DNA from: Candidatus Kaiserbacteria bacterium
GTDB taxonomy: Bacteria; Patescibacteriota; Minisyncoccia; Phycocordibacterales; UBA2100
Assembly (NCBI GenBank): GCA_003164215.1
Contig: PLSR01000019.1
Coordinates: 1 to 50,122 of the forward strand
Reading direction: 5' to 3'
Length of the DNA: 50,122 nucleotides
The notes below the pieces were generated by a model that searched no databases, was not told where the DNA came from, and worked only from the letters and a program-made list of their open reading frames with translations. The translations under genes were made by a program, and so were the position numbers. Shown here piece after piece: positions 16,834 to 26,074 of this stretch (position 1 is its first letter; each line of letters begins with the position of its first letter).

Positions 16834-17295
16834 ATGGATGACGAGAATGTATTGACCATACATCGCACACTCGCTGCCTCGCGTGATCGGGTATGGCGCG
16901 CATGCACCGAGCCCTCGACGCTCGCGAAATGGTGGGGCCTGCCAAAAGGTGCCTCGATGCCGGTCGTCGAAGTCGATCTGTGTGTTGGAGGATCATTTCA
17001 CTTCAAAGTTGATCTACCAGACGGAACTTCGCTCTGGTTCAAAAGCATCTATCGAGAAATCGTTGACGGACAGAAGCTCATACTTGAAAGTCACCTTTCG
17101 GACGAGAACGGAAACATCGTCGATACCGCAGATATGCCAGTATCAATGATCACGCTGCTCTTCGAAGATTCGGGCGCTCGAACCGAGCTCACGGTCATTC
17201 ACGAAGGTATGACTTCTGCGGCGCATCAGATCGATCAATACAAAGAAGGGTGGTCACAATCTCTCGACCGACTTACGGGTAGTCTTATTAATTAG
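16834..17295 (+). CDS. SRPBCC/AHSA1-like protein
   Basis: TIHRTLAASRDRVWRACTEPSTLAKWWGLPKG. Confidence 0.9.
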   Translation: MDDENVLTIHRTLAASRDRVWRACTEPSTLAKWWGLPKGASMPVVEVDLCVGGSFHFKVDLPDGTSLWFKSIYREIVDGQKLILESHLSDENGNIVDTADMPVSMITLLFEDSGARTELTVIHEGMTSAAHQIDQYKEGWSQSLDRLTGSLIN

Positions 17296-17305
17296 CAATT
17301 AACAT

Positions 17306-17782
17306 ATGAGCGAAAAAGAATTAACGCTAACTCGCACATACGATGCCCCGATCGAAAAAGTCTGGCAGGCGTGGACGGAACCAAAAAAATTAATGCAGTG
17401 GTGGGGGCCGAATGATGTCTCGATCCCGGAGTGCGAAGTTGACCTGCGCGTCGGCGGAATGTTTTACATCGTGATGGAAGCCGGAGAAGCAATGGGTCAA
17501 TACAAAGGGACGAAGTGGCCAATGCGGGCAGAATTTACTGTGGTCGAGCCTCATACGAAGCTCGCCTATCACGCCAAAGCATGGACCGAAGGGGCATCGA
17601 AAGAGGACACCATGATCGATCAGACCACCGAGATAACATTCGCGGAGGAGAACGGCAAAACGAAAGTCGAGGTCAAAGCGGCCATACTTTCTACCGGTCC
17701 GATGGCCGGAATGGCCGTCCAAGGTATGGAATATGGTTTCAATCAACAGCTTGATAAGCTCGCTGCATTCATTACAAAGTAA
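17306..17782 (+). CDS. SRPBCC/AHSA1-like protein
   Basis: LTLTRTYDAPIEKVWQAWTEPKKLMQWWGPNDVS. Confidence 0.92.
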   Translation: MSEKELTLTRTYDAPIEKVWQAWTEPKKLMQWWGPNDVSIPECEVDLRVGGMFYIVMEAGEAMGQYKGTKWPMRAEFTVVEPHTKLAYHAKAWTEGASKEDTMIDQTTEITFAEENGKTKVEVKAAILSTGPMAGMAVQGMEYGFNQQLDKLAAFITK

Positions 17783-17785
17783 TTA

Positions 17786-18145
17786 ATGATAAAAAATATG
17801 AATACCTATTTTGTGCTATTTAGGATCCCGACGGAGAGCGTCGATGCGTGGATGAAAAATGTCACGCCGGAAGAACGCAAGAAGCAATCAGACGTCTTCA
17901 TGCAAGCGTGGCCGTTGTGGATGGAAAAATATAAAGACGCGATCGTTGATAAAGGTTCACCCTTAGGCAAGACGAAGACCGTCACCAAAGACGGCATCAA
18001 AGATTCACGCAACGACCTCAATTACTACATGTTGATCAAAGCGGATTCGCACGACGAGGCGGCGAAGGTCATCGCAAAAAATCCGCATATGCAGATCCCG
18101 ACATCGTACGTGGACGTCATGGAGATCCCGCACGGCGGGATGTAG
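17786..18145 (+). CDS. YCII-related domain protein
   Basis: NTYFVLFRIPTESVDAWMKNVTPEERKK...NDLNYYMLIKADSHDEAAKVIAKNPHMQIPTSYVDVMEI. Confidence 0.7.
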   Translation: MIKNMNTYFVLFRIPTESVDAWMKNVTPEERKKQSDVFMQAWPLWMEKYKDAIVDKGSPLGKTKTVTKDGIKDSRNDLNYYMLIKADSHDEAAKVIAKNPHMQIPTSYVDVMEIPHGGM

Positions 18146-18150
18146 AGCAA

Positions 18151-18732
18151 TCACAACACGAACGGGATCAACATCTTCGTGCGGCTTTTGTATGCGGGAT
18201 ATTCGTTCGGAAATCGTTCCGCCATATGTCTCTCTTCGATCGGAGCGCTATAGAAAAAGTACGCACAGTAGATGAGGAGCGGGATGAACCAGAGCACGTC
18301 GATCGTTATGGTCGATCCGATCGCCGCGAGAATGACGCCCGCGTAGATCGGATGGCGAATGTATGCATACGGCCCTGTGGTCACGAGCTCCGGATGCTCT
18401 CGCTGTGTCATCGGCATTCCCCAATTCCTGCCAAGGTATACGCGCGCCCAGATGGCGAGTGCAATGCCCGCAGCGCATAGAATGAGGCCGAACGTGAGAA
18501 TGAATGGGCCCGACGTGGTCGATCCATAGTGACCGACACCGTTCAGTACGTGTTCCCCTGCATAAAAACGGAAATATATAAAGATGAAAATTGCGACGAT
18601 CAAGTAACGGATAGCGAGGCTCCGCTGTAACCGCGTGTTGCGGACGCTCTTTTTTGCCGTAAAGGCGGATACGAACCATACGAGTAGAAATACGATCCAG
18701 CAATATCCGGTAAGTGCAGCGTAGCTAAACAT
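18151..18732 (-). CDS. Isoprenylcysteine carboxyl methyltransferase-like membrane protein
   Basis: LVTTGPYAYIRHPIYAGVILAAIGS; ERHMAERFPNEYPAYKSRTKMLIPFVL. Confidence 0.85.
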   Translation of the reverse strand: MFSYAALTGYCWIVFLLVWFVSAFTAKKSVRNTRLQRSLAIRYLIVAIFIFIYFRFYAGEHVLNGVGHYGSTTSGPFILTFGLILCAAGIALAIWARVYLGRNWGMPMTQREHPELVTTGPYAYIRHPIYAGVILAAIGSTITIDVLWFIPLLIYCAYFFYSAPIEERHMAERFPNEYPAYKSRTKMLIPFVL

Positions 18733-18753
18733 AGGTGAAATATTGTGACGCGC

Positions 18754-18945
18754 TTAATGCCACTGGTAGATGTGCGCCGCGATATACATCGTGATCATGC
18801 CGATGAAAAATCCTCCGCAAAATATCGCGAAGATGTCGAAGCGAGCGATGTCCCAGAACCACGTTCCGCCAAGTATGATGATCCACGCAATGATAACCGC
18901 CGTCACGTAAACCCAGAGCGGCCGTTTCGCAGGCATTTCAAGCAT
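18754..18945 (-). CDS. Small two-TM membrane protein
   Basis: 63 aa, paralogous to 22388..22570 (LWVYVTAVIIAWIIILG...CGGFFIGMITMYIAAHIYQWH). Confidence 0.6.
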   Translation of the reverse strand: MLEMPAKRPLWVYVTAVIIAWIIILGGTWFWDIARFDIFAIFCGGFFIGMITMYIAAHIYQWH

Positions 18946-18998
18946 GGCTAAATCGTATCATCGAATTGTGAAAGAAGAGTGAGTGCCGGCGCTACTAG

Positions 18999-19388
18999 CT
19001 AGGCTCTCGCCTCGATCTTGCGTCGGAGCACGATGGTTCCAAAGACGTGGTACACGATCAAGAGAGCAGCACCCGCGAGCATGCCGAGCACGGTCGCAAT
19101 TTCACTCATGGATACGAGCGGTTGCGCCGGCGCAGTGCCCATGAGCATCGCTTCGATGTATGGAGCGCCGAGTCCGATCGAATGTGCCGCCCAGAGCCCT
19201 ACTCCGGTGACGACCGCAAAAAGAACGGCATTCTGAAGCATCGACAGGAGTACCAGCTTTTGAAGAGACGCCTTGAGCGGTTTGCCGGACCCTTTCAGTA
19301 GTCGCAAACTATATGGCAGAACTGCCGTACTGCCGATCATGCAGGCAACGAACAGTATGCTGAATTCAAACCAGAAGTTGATAGTCAT
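18999..19388 (-). CDS. Multi-TM hypothetical protein
   Basis: 129 aa hydrophobic ORF in a compact operon. Confidence 0.6.
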   Translation of the reverse strand: MTINFWFEFSILFVACMIGSTAVLPYSLRLLKGSGKPLKASLQKLVLLSMLQNAVLFAVVTGVGLWAAHSIGLGAPYIEAMLMGTAPAQPLVSMSEIATVLGMLAGAALLIVYHVFGTIVLRRKIEARA

Positions 19389-19391
19389 CGT

Positions 19392-20009
19392 TTAGAGCAG
19401 GTGCGCAGCAACGAGCGCGATCCATATCCAGCCGATCGCAATGCAGAGCCGCTGCCACAAGCCGCCGTATGCGCCGAATCTCGGTCTGCCGCCGAAGCCG
19501 ATGCCGGCAAGCACAAAGCACAGAGCGAACGCGAGACCGGAGAGTATCGAATAGAGCGCCCACCCCCATTGCCCCGATCCGATAACGAGATGCGCGAAGA
19601 CGAAGAATGCTATGAAGAGTGCGAGAAAGACCGGCAAGGAAGAGAGGTCGTGGAAGATCCCGCTCTTTGTGCGTTTGACGATCACCCCTTTTTCTTTAGG
19701 TAGCCCCGTTACGTCAGTAGTGAAAAAGCCTGCGCCAATGAGACCGAGCGCATATATACCGATGAGTACCGGGAACCAGAAGGAACCACCATACGCGACG
19801 AGTGCCAAACGCAAACCGAACGCGCACGCAAACATGAGCACGCCGGTTATGAGAAAATTCGCCCGCTGTATCCAGCCGCGCGAACCGATCGCAAGCGCGC
19901 TCACGGGTTGGCGCATTGCATCATATCCGGGCCGTAGGAATCCTTCGATAAGAAAAATGATTATAAACAATGGGCCTGCAATCGCACCGCACAGTAGTAG
20001 GATTTGCAT
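19392..20009 (-). CDS. DUF998-like membrane protein
   Basis: GYDAMRQPVSALAIGSRGWIQRANFLITGVLMFACAFGLR. Confidence 0.75.
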   Translation of the reverse strand: MQILLLCGAIAGPLFIIIFLIEGFLRPGYDAMRQPVSALAIGSRGWIQRANFLITGVLMFACAFGLRLALVAYGGSFWFPVLIGIYALGLIGAGFFTTDVTGLPKEKGVIVKRTKSGIFHDLSSLPVFLALFIAFFVFAHLVIGSGQWGWALYSILSGLAFALCFVLAGIGFGGRPRFGAYGGLWQRLCIAIGWIWIALVAAHLL

Positions 20010-20010
20010 A

Positions 20011-20400
20011 TTATTTAAAAGACCTCCATTTCAATCCAATATAAATCGCAAAGATGATCGCGAGCGCGGTGCCGATGATGATGGAAATATCCTGGAGGTA
20101 TGAAGTGAGCGGATAAAGTCCGGTCAAGACCAAAGCGATACGGCCGATGATAACAAGGATGAGGCATGCCATTGAAAGCTTTGCCGCCCACTTCTTCCTA
20201 GTGAAAAGAAGCAGCCCGCCGATAGCGTAGAGTCCGCCCACCGCCGCAGCTCCATAGGTGGCACGTGCGACAGTGTTGGTAGAAACGAGACCCAGAAAAT
20301 TATGCGTGAATCCTGTCGCTACCTCTGCCAGGCCAAAAATGATCATCAGTATCGCGACAAGCGTAATTCCCCACGGACGACTTTGATTTGATGTATCCAT
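20011..20400 (-). CDS. Hypothetical membrane protein
   Basis: MDTSNQSRPWGITLVAILMIIFGLAEVATGFTHNFLG. Confidence 0.6.
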   Translation of the reverse strand: MDTSNQSRPWGITLVAILMIIFGLAEVATGFTHNFLGLVSTNTVARATYGAAAVGGLYAIGGLLLFTRKKWAAKLSMACLILVIIGRIALVLTGLYPLTSYLQDISIIIGTALAIIFAIYIGLKWRSFK

Positions 20401-20408
20401 AAAATGAC

Positions 20409-21083
20409 TTACCACACGAACGGCACCAAGTGATACGTAACTTTCTTTTGGTATTCTGTATAGCCAACCAAATCTCGAGCGAGTAACTTTTCTTCGTCGA
20501 ACAATCGCACGACGAATCCTAGCATGATAAGCACCGCAGGGATGAGCGCCCAAAAGGAACCGAGCGCCAAAGCCATGCCGATGAAATACATCGAAGCCCC
20601 GGTGTACATCGGGTTCCGTACGATTGCGTAGGGGCCGGTGGAAATCACTTTTTGTTCTTTTATGACCTCCACGGTCGCCGAACCGAATGAGTTCGCTCTA
20701 AAGACACGATAGACCATCCACATGCTGAAGAGGATCAGGATGTCTCCGAATATGCTGAGCCACAGCGGTACGCTCGACCAGCCAAAACGATGGTCGAGCC
20801 CCGGGAGAATGAACATGGTGATGACAGGAATCATCAAGCACCATACGATGAATTTTTGGAATGGCCGCTGTTCTACAGTCGGTCCGATCTTACTCCTGCT
20901 CTCAAGAAGGATCGGGTCTTTCGCTATGTACAGCACGAGAGGAACGCTCGTCAGGATGCCGACCACGAAATACACCCACGCCTGCCAATAGTCGATCGTC
21001 CCTGCAGAGAGGAACAGCGCGAGAGCTATCGGGATAAAAGTCGCGACGAACTGCAACCACATTTTTGTCTTGGGGTTCTTCAT
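20409..21083 (-). CDS. Isoprenylcysteine carboxyl methyltransferase-like membrane protein
   Basis: ISTGPYAIVRNPMYTGASMYFIGMALALGS. Confidence 0.85.
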   Translation of the reverse strand: MKNPKTKMWLQFVATFIPIALALFLSAGTIDYWQAWVYFVVGILTSVPLVLYIAKDPILLESRSKIGPTVEQRPFQKFIVWCLMIPVITMFILPGLDHRFGWSSVPLWLSIFGDILILFSMWMVYRVFRANSFGSATVEVIKEQKVISTGPYAIVRNPMYTGASMYFIGMALALGSFWALIPAVLIMLGFVVRLFDEEKLLARDLVGYTEYQKKVTYHLVPFVW

Positions 21084-21106
21084 ACCGTAATGGTAGCACT
21101 TGACTA

Positions 21107-21790
21107 CTAACTCGATCGGCTCGGGCTCGGCGGCGCGAGTTGTATCTGCCTGGCAAGATCGTAGGCATTAGGAAGATCGCTGTCGTCACTCACGAACACT
21201 CGTCCTATAACGAGCACTGAATTGTTCGGCGAAGAGATCTGTTTCATTCCCTGCGGCACGGTTCCTTTCGAGCCGGGGCCACTGATGAGGTAGTCGCCGG
21301 CTTTGGTTCCCGTGGTGCGTTTTCCGACGTAGGCGAAATTAGTGCCGTCGGATGGGTCGGTGAACTGCACTGCGTAATATCGGCCGGCCATGTCCGGCAC
21401 ATGCAGGACCTGTGATCCTTTGGAGAGGTCGAGACAACCGACGGTATAGAGCGTGTCGAGATTTGTGCCATAGCTCATGAGCGGTGAACTTCCGGGCGGC
21501 AGTGTTACATGGAGCGGGTCGGCAAAGAGCGCTTGCGGCTGTGTATAAAGTGTATTGATCTGAATGGGGCCGTCGCCAAAACCTTTAACGAGCGCCGCTT
21601 TCTTGTACACGCCCAAAATGAGGCGCGGCCAAAAGTAGATAAAGAGAAATGTGGCCGTCGGCCATACGATGACTGCCGCCACAGCGAGCGGCATGATCCC
21701 GGTAGATAGGTGTTGATAGACCACCCAGGCGAGGAGCATCAGAAGGGCGAATGTAAGCGGGTATGCATATTTCAGAATAAGTTTGTTCAT
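21107..21790 (-). CDS. DUF1254-like domain protein
   Basis: GTNLDTLYTVGCLDLSKGSQVLHVPDMAGRYYAVQFTDPSDGTNFAYVGKRTTGTKAGDYLISGPG. Confidence 0.8.
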   Translation of the reverse strand: MNKLILKYAYPLTFALLMLLAWVVYQHLSTGIMPLAVAAVIVWPTATFLFIYFWPRLILGVYKKAALVKGFGDGPIQINTLYTQPQALFADPLHVTLPPGSSPLMSYGTNLDTLYTVGCLDLSKGSQVLHVPDMAGRYYAVQFTDPSDGTNFAYVGKRTTGTKAGDYLISGPGSKGTVPQGMKQISSPNNSVLVIGRVFVSDDSDLPNAYDLARQIQLAPPSPSRSS

Positions 21791-21791
21791 A

Positions 21792-22364
21792 TCAATTTAC
21801 TTTGACGACCGGCGGCACTTGGTACAAGCCGTTGAGGATTGCCGCACCGGGTATATACACGCGTAGCCAGAGTATGAATCTGCCGGAGGGAGTGGGCAGC
21901 CAGTTGGATTCATGACCTGCCGGAGCGGATCTTTGGAGGTAAATGTCAGTCGAGCCGTCGGGATTTTGCACGAGGCCGGAGCGGTCGCCGACGAAGTATC
22001 GATCGATCGGATTCTCTACGAAGTCATTTTTTGCATCACTCATCGTCAGCGACCAGAATGCATCGTTGGGCGGCAGACCACCCGACGGGAAGTGCATAAT
22101 GTAGTTGCCCGCACCTGCGACGCTCGTCGTCCAATACATCGCCTCTTCCGGTACGTTTATGGGGCCGGGAAACAGTCGGTAGCTTGCAGCTCGCAGCAAT
22201 ATGCCGTTGCCGGGCACGCCGAATCCGTACATGGTGCGCCAGCCATTGATCTTCGTTACTTTGGTACGCGCGAGAACTTGGAACGTGATGAACGCCAACA
22301 CGGCGCCGATAATGATCCCCTGCACAACGCCGGAGGATGAAAGCCATGCGAGGATATTTGTCAT
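21792..22364 (-). CDS. DUF1214-like domain protein
   Basis: GNYIMHFPSGGLPPNDAFWSLTMSD...NPIDRYFVGDRSGL...DIYLQRSAPAGHESNWLPTPSGRFILWLRVY; likely start MTNILAWLSS. Confidence 0.8.
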   Translation of the reverse strand: MTNILAWLSSSGVVQGIIIGAVLAFITFQVLARTKVTKINGWRTMYGFGVPGNGILLRAASYRLFPGPINVPEEAMYWTTSVAGAGNYIMHFPSGGLPPNDAFWSLTMSDAKNDFVENPIDRYFVGDRSGLVQNPDGSTDIYLQRSAPAGHESNWLPTPSGRFILWLRVYIPGAAILNGLYQVPPVVKVN

Positions 22365-22387
22365 GTCTTGAGCATACGGGCCATAAT

Positions 22388-22570
22388 TTATTTCCATCGA
22401 TACAGGTGCACGGCGATGTACATCGCGAGCATTCCGAGGGCGAAACCTCCACATACTGAGACGACTTTATCAAAGGGTGTCCAGATGATCCCGAACCATG
22501 AAAGACCGAGAATGATCGCCCATACAACAGCAACTCCGATCACGTATACATACAGTGGGAGTTTGTTCAT
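22388..22570 (-). CDS. Small two-TM membrane protein (paralog of 18754..18945)
   Basis: MNKLPLYVYVIGVAVVWAIILGLSWFGIIW...CGGFALGMLAMYIAVHLYRWK. Confidence 0.6.
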   Translation of the reverse strand: MNKLPLYVYVIGVAVVWAIILGLSWFGIIWTPFDKVVSVCGGFALGMLAMYIAVHLYRWK

Positions 22571-22604
22571 GAGAACATCATATCAACCTTGCTATGATGA
22601 ATCC

Positions 22605-22709
22605 ATGAAGAATTGGTACTCATGGGGCACGCCAACAGGGTTGGGCTTTTGGCTCATCGCCTGCGGGCTGTTCCTCCTACTCCTGCACTACGCCGGGATC
22701 TTCCCCTGA
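22605..22709 (+). CDS. 34-aa single-TM microprotein
   Basis: MKNWYSWGTPTGLGFWLIACGLFLLLLHYAGIFP; divergent from 22570. Confidence 0.45.
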   Translation: MKNWYSWGTPTGLGFWLIACGLFLLLLHYAGIFP

Positions 22710-22781
22710 GCTATGAACGTGATCGTCTCCTTCTCGCGGCGTGCGTAGGCACGCCGCTCGCGCTCTTCTTCACTTCGTTCT

Positions 22782-22855
22782 GGGCGGTCGCAGGGAATCG
22801 AACCCTGATCGAGAGCTCCACAAGCTCCAGTGTTAACCGTTACACCACGATCGCC
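22782..22855 (-). tRNA. tRNA-His (GTG)
   Basis: Cloverleaf with anticodon GTG; GGTTCGATTCC T arm. Confidence 0.9.
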
Positions 22856-22908
22856 ATACTGCTGACCTGTGCTTTATAACAAATAAGCAGCTCCTACGCG
22901 AGAACTTT

Positions 22909-24006
22909 TCACTTGCTCGTGACGACGAGTGTCGGCTCCGTCGATACCTCGACCACACTGAAAGTGACGCGTCCGATGAGCTGGCCGTATTGTGTGATGA
23001 CGTTGACCCGCCAATCCCCTGCCGTCACATTGTCCTTCACCGTATATCCTTCATACCCCGCGCCGCGACCACCGAGGATAGGGAAAGTCAGCGTATCGGT
23101 CGTCACCCACTTGCCGCTTTCATTTTGTTGCCATTGATACTCGATCGTCGTCGAGAGATCATTCGGCGCGAAGATCGCGGTGTACACGTAGACTGGGTCC
23201 CCCGGCACCTGATGGAAGACGTCGTTATAGTTCAGGTATGCCTCGTACCACGGGAGAACTTCACCCGTGAGCTGATAGGTGCCGTCGGATTGATGGATCA
23301 CGCTGTGGTAGACGCCCGCATCTTTGATCGCGAGCGGCAGCGGCGGAATGAGATTGCCGAAGTAGAGCACGTTGAACACGATGTAAATGATCGCTATAGA
23401 GCGTGCGACGCGCGTGCGATTCTTCTTCACGATCTCAGGCACGAGCCGATAGAGCCCCATCAATAATATGGTGATGACAGCCAAACTGACCCCGCCGCTG
23501 ATGAGGAACATCTGCGGACCGATCTGGTGAAAGGCGACCGGCAGGTAGAAGATGAGGAACGAAAAGAGCGAGCCAAAGTAGAGCGAGATCTGGAACGGAA
23601 AATGCGAATAGAAACGCATGAAGCGTTCATTGCCCAAGAGGAGCGCCGCGAGCGCAATGACGAAGATCCAGCTCGTCGCCAGAGACGCGCTACGGCTATA
23701 GAGCGAAAGATAGCCGCTAAAGAGGCCGCCGAACGCGAACTGCATGAAGATCGATATCACGGGGGCAAAGCGTACTATCTTGAGATTTTTTACGCGCCCT
23801 GCCATGATGAGATTGATGGCAACGATGCCAAAGGCGCAGATGAGCAAATAAAATAAGAGGAGCAGATTAGTGCGCAAGAGATCGACGCGCTTCGTCAAAA
23901 AAAGATTGTCTGAAAGAAATCCCGCGACGAGCGAGAGCGGCGAGACGTAGTGCTGATACCACAGCACCATTTCCTCAACACTTTTGGGAAAGTACTTGCG
24001 GGCCAT
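22909..24006 (-). CDS. Multi-TM hypothetical membrane protein with C-terminal extracellular domain
   Basis: 365 aa, about eight hydrophobic segments followed by a beta-rich C-terminus. Confidence 0.65.
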   Translation of the reverse strand: MARKYFPKSVEEMVLWYQHYVSPLSLVAGFLSDNLFLTKRVDLLRTNLLLLFYLLICAFGIVAINLIMAGRVKNLKIVRFAPVISIFMQFAFGGLFSGYLSLYSRSASLATSWIFVIALAALLLGNERFMRFYSHFPFQISLYFGSLFSFLIFYLPVAFHQIGPQMFLISGGVSLAVITILLMGLYRLVPEIVKKNRTRVARSIAIIYIVFNVLYFGNLIPPLPLAIKDAGVYHSVIHQSDGTYQLTGEVLPWYEAYLNYNDVFHQVPGDPVYVYTAIFAPNDLSTTIEYQWQQNESGKWVTTDTLTFPILGGRGAGYEGYTVKDNVTAGDWRVNVITQYGQLIGRVTFSVVEVSTEPTLVVTSK

Positions 24007-24146
24007 GGGTGAATAATAGCAGTTGTTTATGAAGATGCGGCCTTAATAACAGAACAGATCGAGAGACATGCTTTCGGTCTGACCGTTTTTGTACAATCTC
24101 GCAAATAAAGTTTGAATCTCTCGCTTTGAATACTTCTTCAAAACCG

Positions 24147-24644
24147 CTATGGAACGTAGACAATAGATTTAATTGCGTAAGGAGTATAGAAATTTCTATC
24201 TTTCGCTGACAAATGAGTACCAAGTGTAGCTAATGCTTCATTGAATTGAGTGACATTGCTTGCAATGCAGTGAGCGACATTTTCAAAATCATCTCGAGAA
24301 GTCGTGCGAGCAAGAACATCGATTTCAAAGGGCCCATTGCCCACCGGCACAGTTTCGATAGGAGTCTCTGGCTGAGACGAAGTCGGATAATTTGGAATAA
24401 TATAGTTCGACAAAAGACGCCCATTGTAGTTGAAATCAAAAGACATCGCATCCCCCTCGAGCCAATTCGGGTTAACGTTGAGTACAAGCGATACTCCGCA
24501 CGAGGATGCATACAGCGTTTCATTTATTTGCTTCGGTTGCGATGAGTTCGACGACTTTACAGTGAACACGAGCACGACCACGATACCAACAACTAATAGC
24601 AATATTACTAGTAGCACCCGCGAAATAACCTTAAGGGTTTTCAT
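24147..24644 (-). CDS. Hypothetical secreted/membrane-anchored protein
   Basis: N-terminal TM MKTLKVISRVLLVILLLVVGIVVVLVF. Confidence 0.55.
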   Translation of the reverse strand: MKTLKVISRVLLVILLLVVGIVVVLVFTVKSSNSSQPKQINETLYASSCGVSLVLNVNPNWLEGDAMSFDFNYNGRLLSNYIIPNYPTSSQPETPIETVPVGNGPFEIDVLARTTSRDDFENVAHCIASNVTQFNEALATLGTHLSAKDRNFYTPYAIKSIVYVP

Positions 24645-24747
24645 GAAAACAACTCTATAATGGCACAAAGAAAATTACTACTCGCGGGTTGGGATAAGAA
24701 ACCGCCCCTGAGAAACTAAAACCTAGGGCCATGACTCTTCTCTGTTG

Positions 24748-24831
24748 TGCCCGGGAGAGGACTCGAACCTCCACGCCCTTACGGGCTATTCCACCTCAAG
24801 GAATAATGTCTACCAATTTCAACACCCGGGC
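24748..24831 (-). tRNA. tRNA-Leu (GAG)
   Basis: Long variable arm; anticodon loop TTGAGGT in ATTCC/GGAAT stem; GGTTCGAGTCC. Confidence 0.92.
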
Positions 24832-24862
24832 ATACTTTTGTCAAGAGCTATAAAAATTGCAG

Positions 24863-25534
24863 CTAGAGACGCTCCCCTACTATACGCAACATTTCCTCTA
24901 TTTTCAATCGTTTGCGCGAGAGACAGGGCACTTTCCGCGTGTGGTACATCTTTCGCAGTAGTTTCAATGAATCAGCTTTCGCGTATTTGAGTTGAAAGAA
25001 CACGCTGGCTTTTCCGCTCCGCGTGATATGTCATCGTATTTTGAGTCGCGCATAAATTTCCCTTCGCAACCAAAGAATATGCGCTTCACTGGCAGAAACA
25101 AACGCGGTGTAGAACATAAAACTCGATCGCCATCGGGGATCAAAATATGAGTAGGTTGAACCGTCTCCATCAAAAGAACCCCGAAGAAAATCAAAGAAGT
25201 ACTCAGCTGGGATATTTACCTTTCCTATGAGTTTCGATTTGTTGGACATTAAACCAATTAGCTCAAGGAATCGATAGAAGAGAACGTCGCTGAATTGCGA
25301 CACAAAATAATGCTTCGTTTTTGAGAAATTATTCGCTTTTTTGCCAATATGGATGACGATATCGAGAGACTTTTGGAACAGCCGGATCATCTCTAGATCT
25401 TTCGAAGTGAAGTTGATATGCCGACCGTCTGGAGAAAGGTTCCCATCAGAAACAATAAGGCCGACCGCATACGCGAAATTCGGCGACCACTGAATATTCA
25501 CTCTCCCTTTAGGTTTTGGACCCCTGACCCCCAT
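24863..25534 (-). pseudogene. LAGLIDADG homing endonuclease with one in-frame TGA
   Basis: YAVGLIVSDGNLS and FFDFLRGSFDGDGS motifs; TGA at 25031-25033, then the same frame continues HITRSGKASVFFQLKYAKADSLKLLRKMYHTRKVPCLSRKRLKIEEMLRIVGERL* to 24863. Confidence 0.85.
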
Positions 25535-25580
25535 CGCGGATAATTATATCATTCCGCGGCAGGACTATTCGTTTCTAGCT

Positions 25581-26009
25581 TTAGGCAACTGCCTCTTCTG
25601 AAACAACTTCTTCAGTAGGAGTTTCCTCGACGGCAGCATCCGCCGATGCGTGCACGGTGCGTGTACGGCGGAGCATGCGGCGCGCCTCGCGCGCGACCTT
25701 CTCACGAATGTAGTAGAGCTTGGCGCGGCGGACGCGGCTACGCTTTATGATCTCGATACTGTCGATCATCGGTGAATACAACGGGAAGATCTTCTCAACG
25801 CCCACACCGGAAGCGACGCGGCGTACCGTAAAGGTGCCACCGGCCTCGGTGCCGTGCTTGCGGGCCAAAACGAGTCCTTCAAATGCTTGGAGGCGGTATT
25901 TGCCCTTTTCCTCGATCTTCTGCCACACACGGACGGAGTCGCCGGCGCGCAGATCAAGCCCTTTGCGGGCTTCCATGTCGATCGGTGAAGTTGTAACCTT
26001 GTTTGTCAT
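25581..26009 (-). CDS. rplS: 50S ribosomal protein L19
   Basis: AGDSVRVWQKIEEKGKYRLQAFEGLVLARKHGTEAGGTFTVRRVASGVGVEKIFPLYSPMIDSIEIIKRSRVRRAKLYYIRE. Confidence 0.96.
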   Translation of the reverse strand: MTNKVTTSPIDMEARKGLDLRAGDSVRVWQKIEEKGKYRLQAFEGLVLARKHGTEAGGTFTVRRVASGVGVEKIFPLYSPMIDSIEIIKRSRVRRAKLYYIREKVAREARRMLRRTRTVHASADAAVEETPTEEVVSEEAVA

Positions 26010-26074
26010 ACGTGGCGGGCACTATAGCATTGCTTCGTTCGATGGGCAAATCCGGTGCTTCATTTGCGCTACAT

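Noticed and set aside
24863-25534. UGA recoded as glycine (SR1/Gracilibacteria-type code) because of the in-frame UGA in the homing endonuclease
   Set aside because: Other genes use UGA as a normal stop, e.g. ruvA ends TCATGA directly overlapping the Mur ligase start, so the isolated UGA is better explained by point mutation or read-through.
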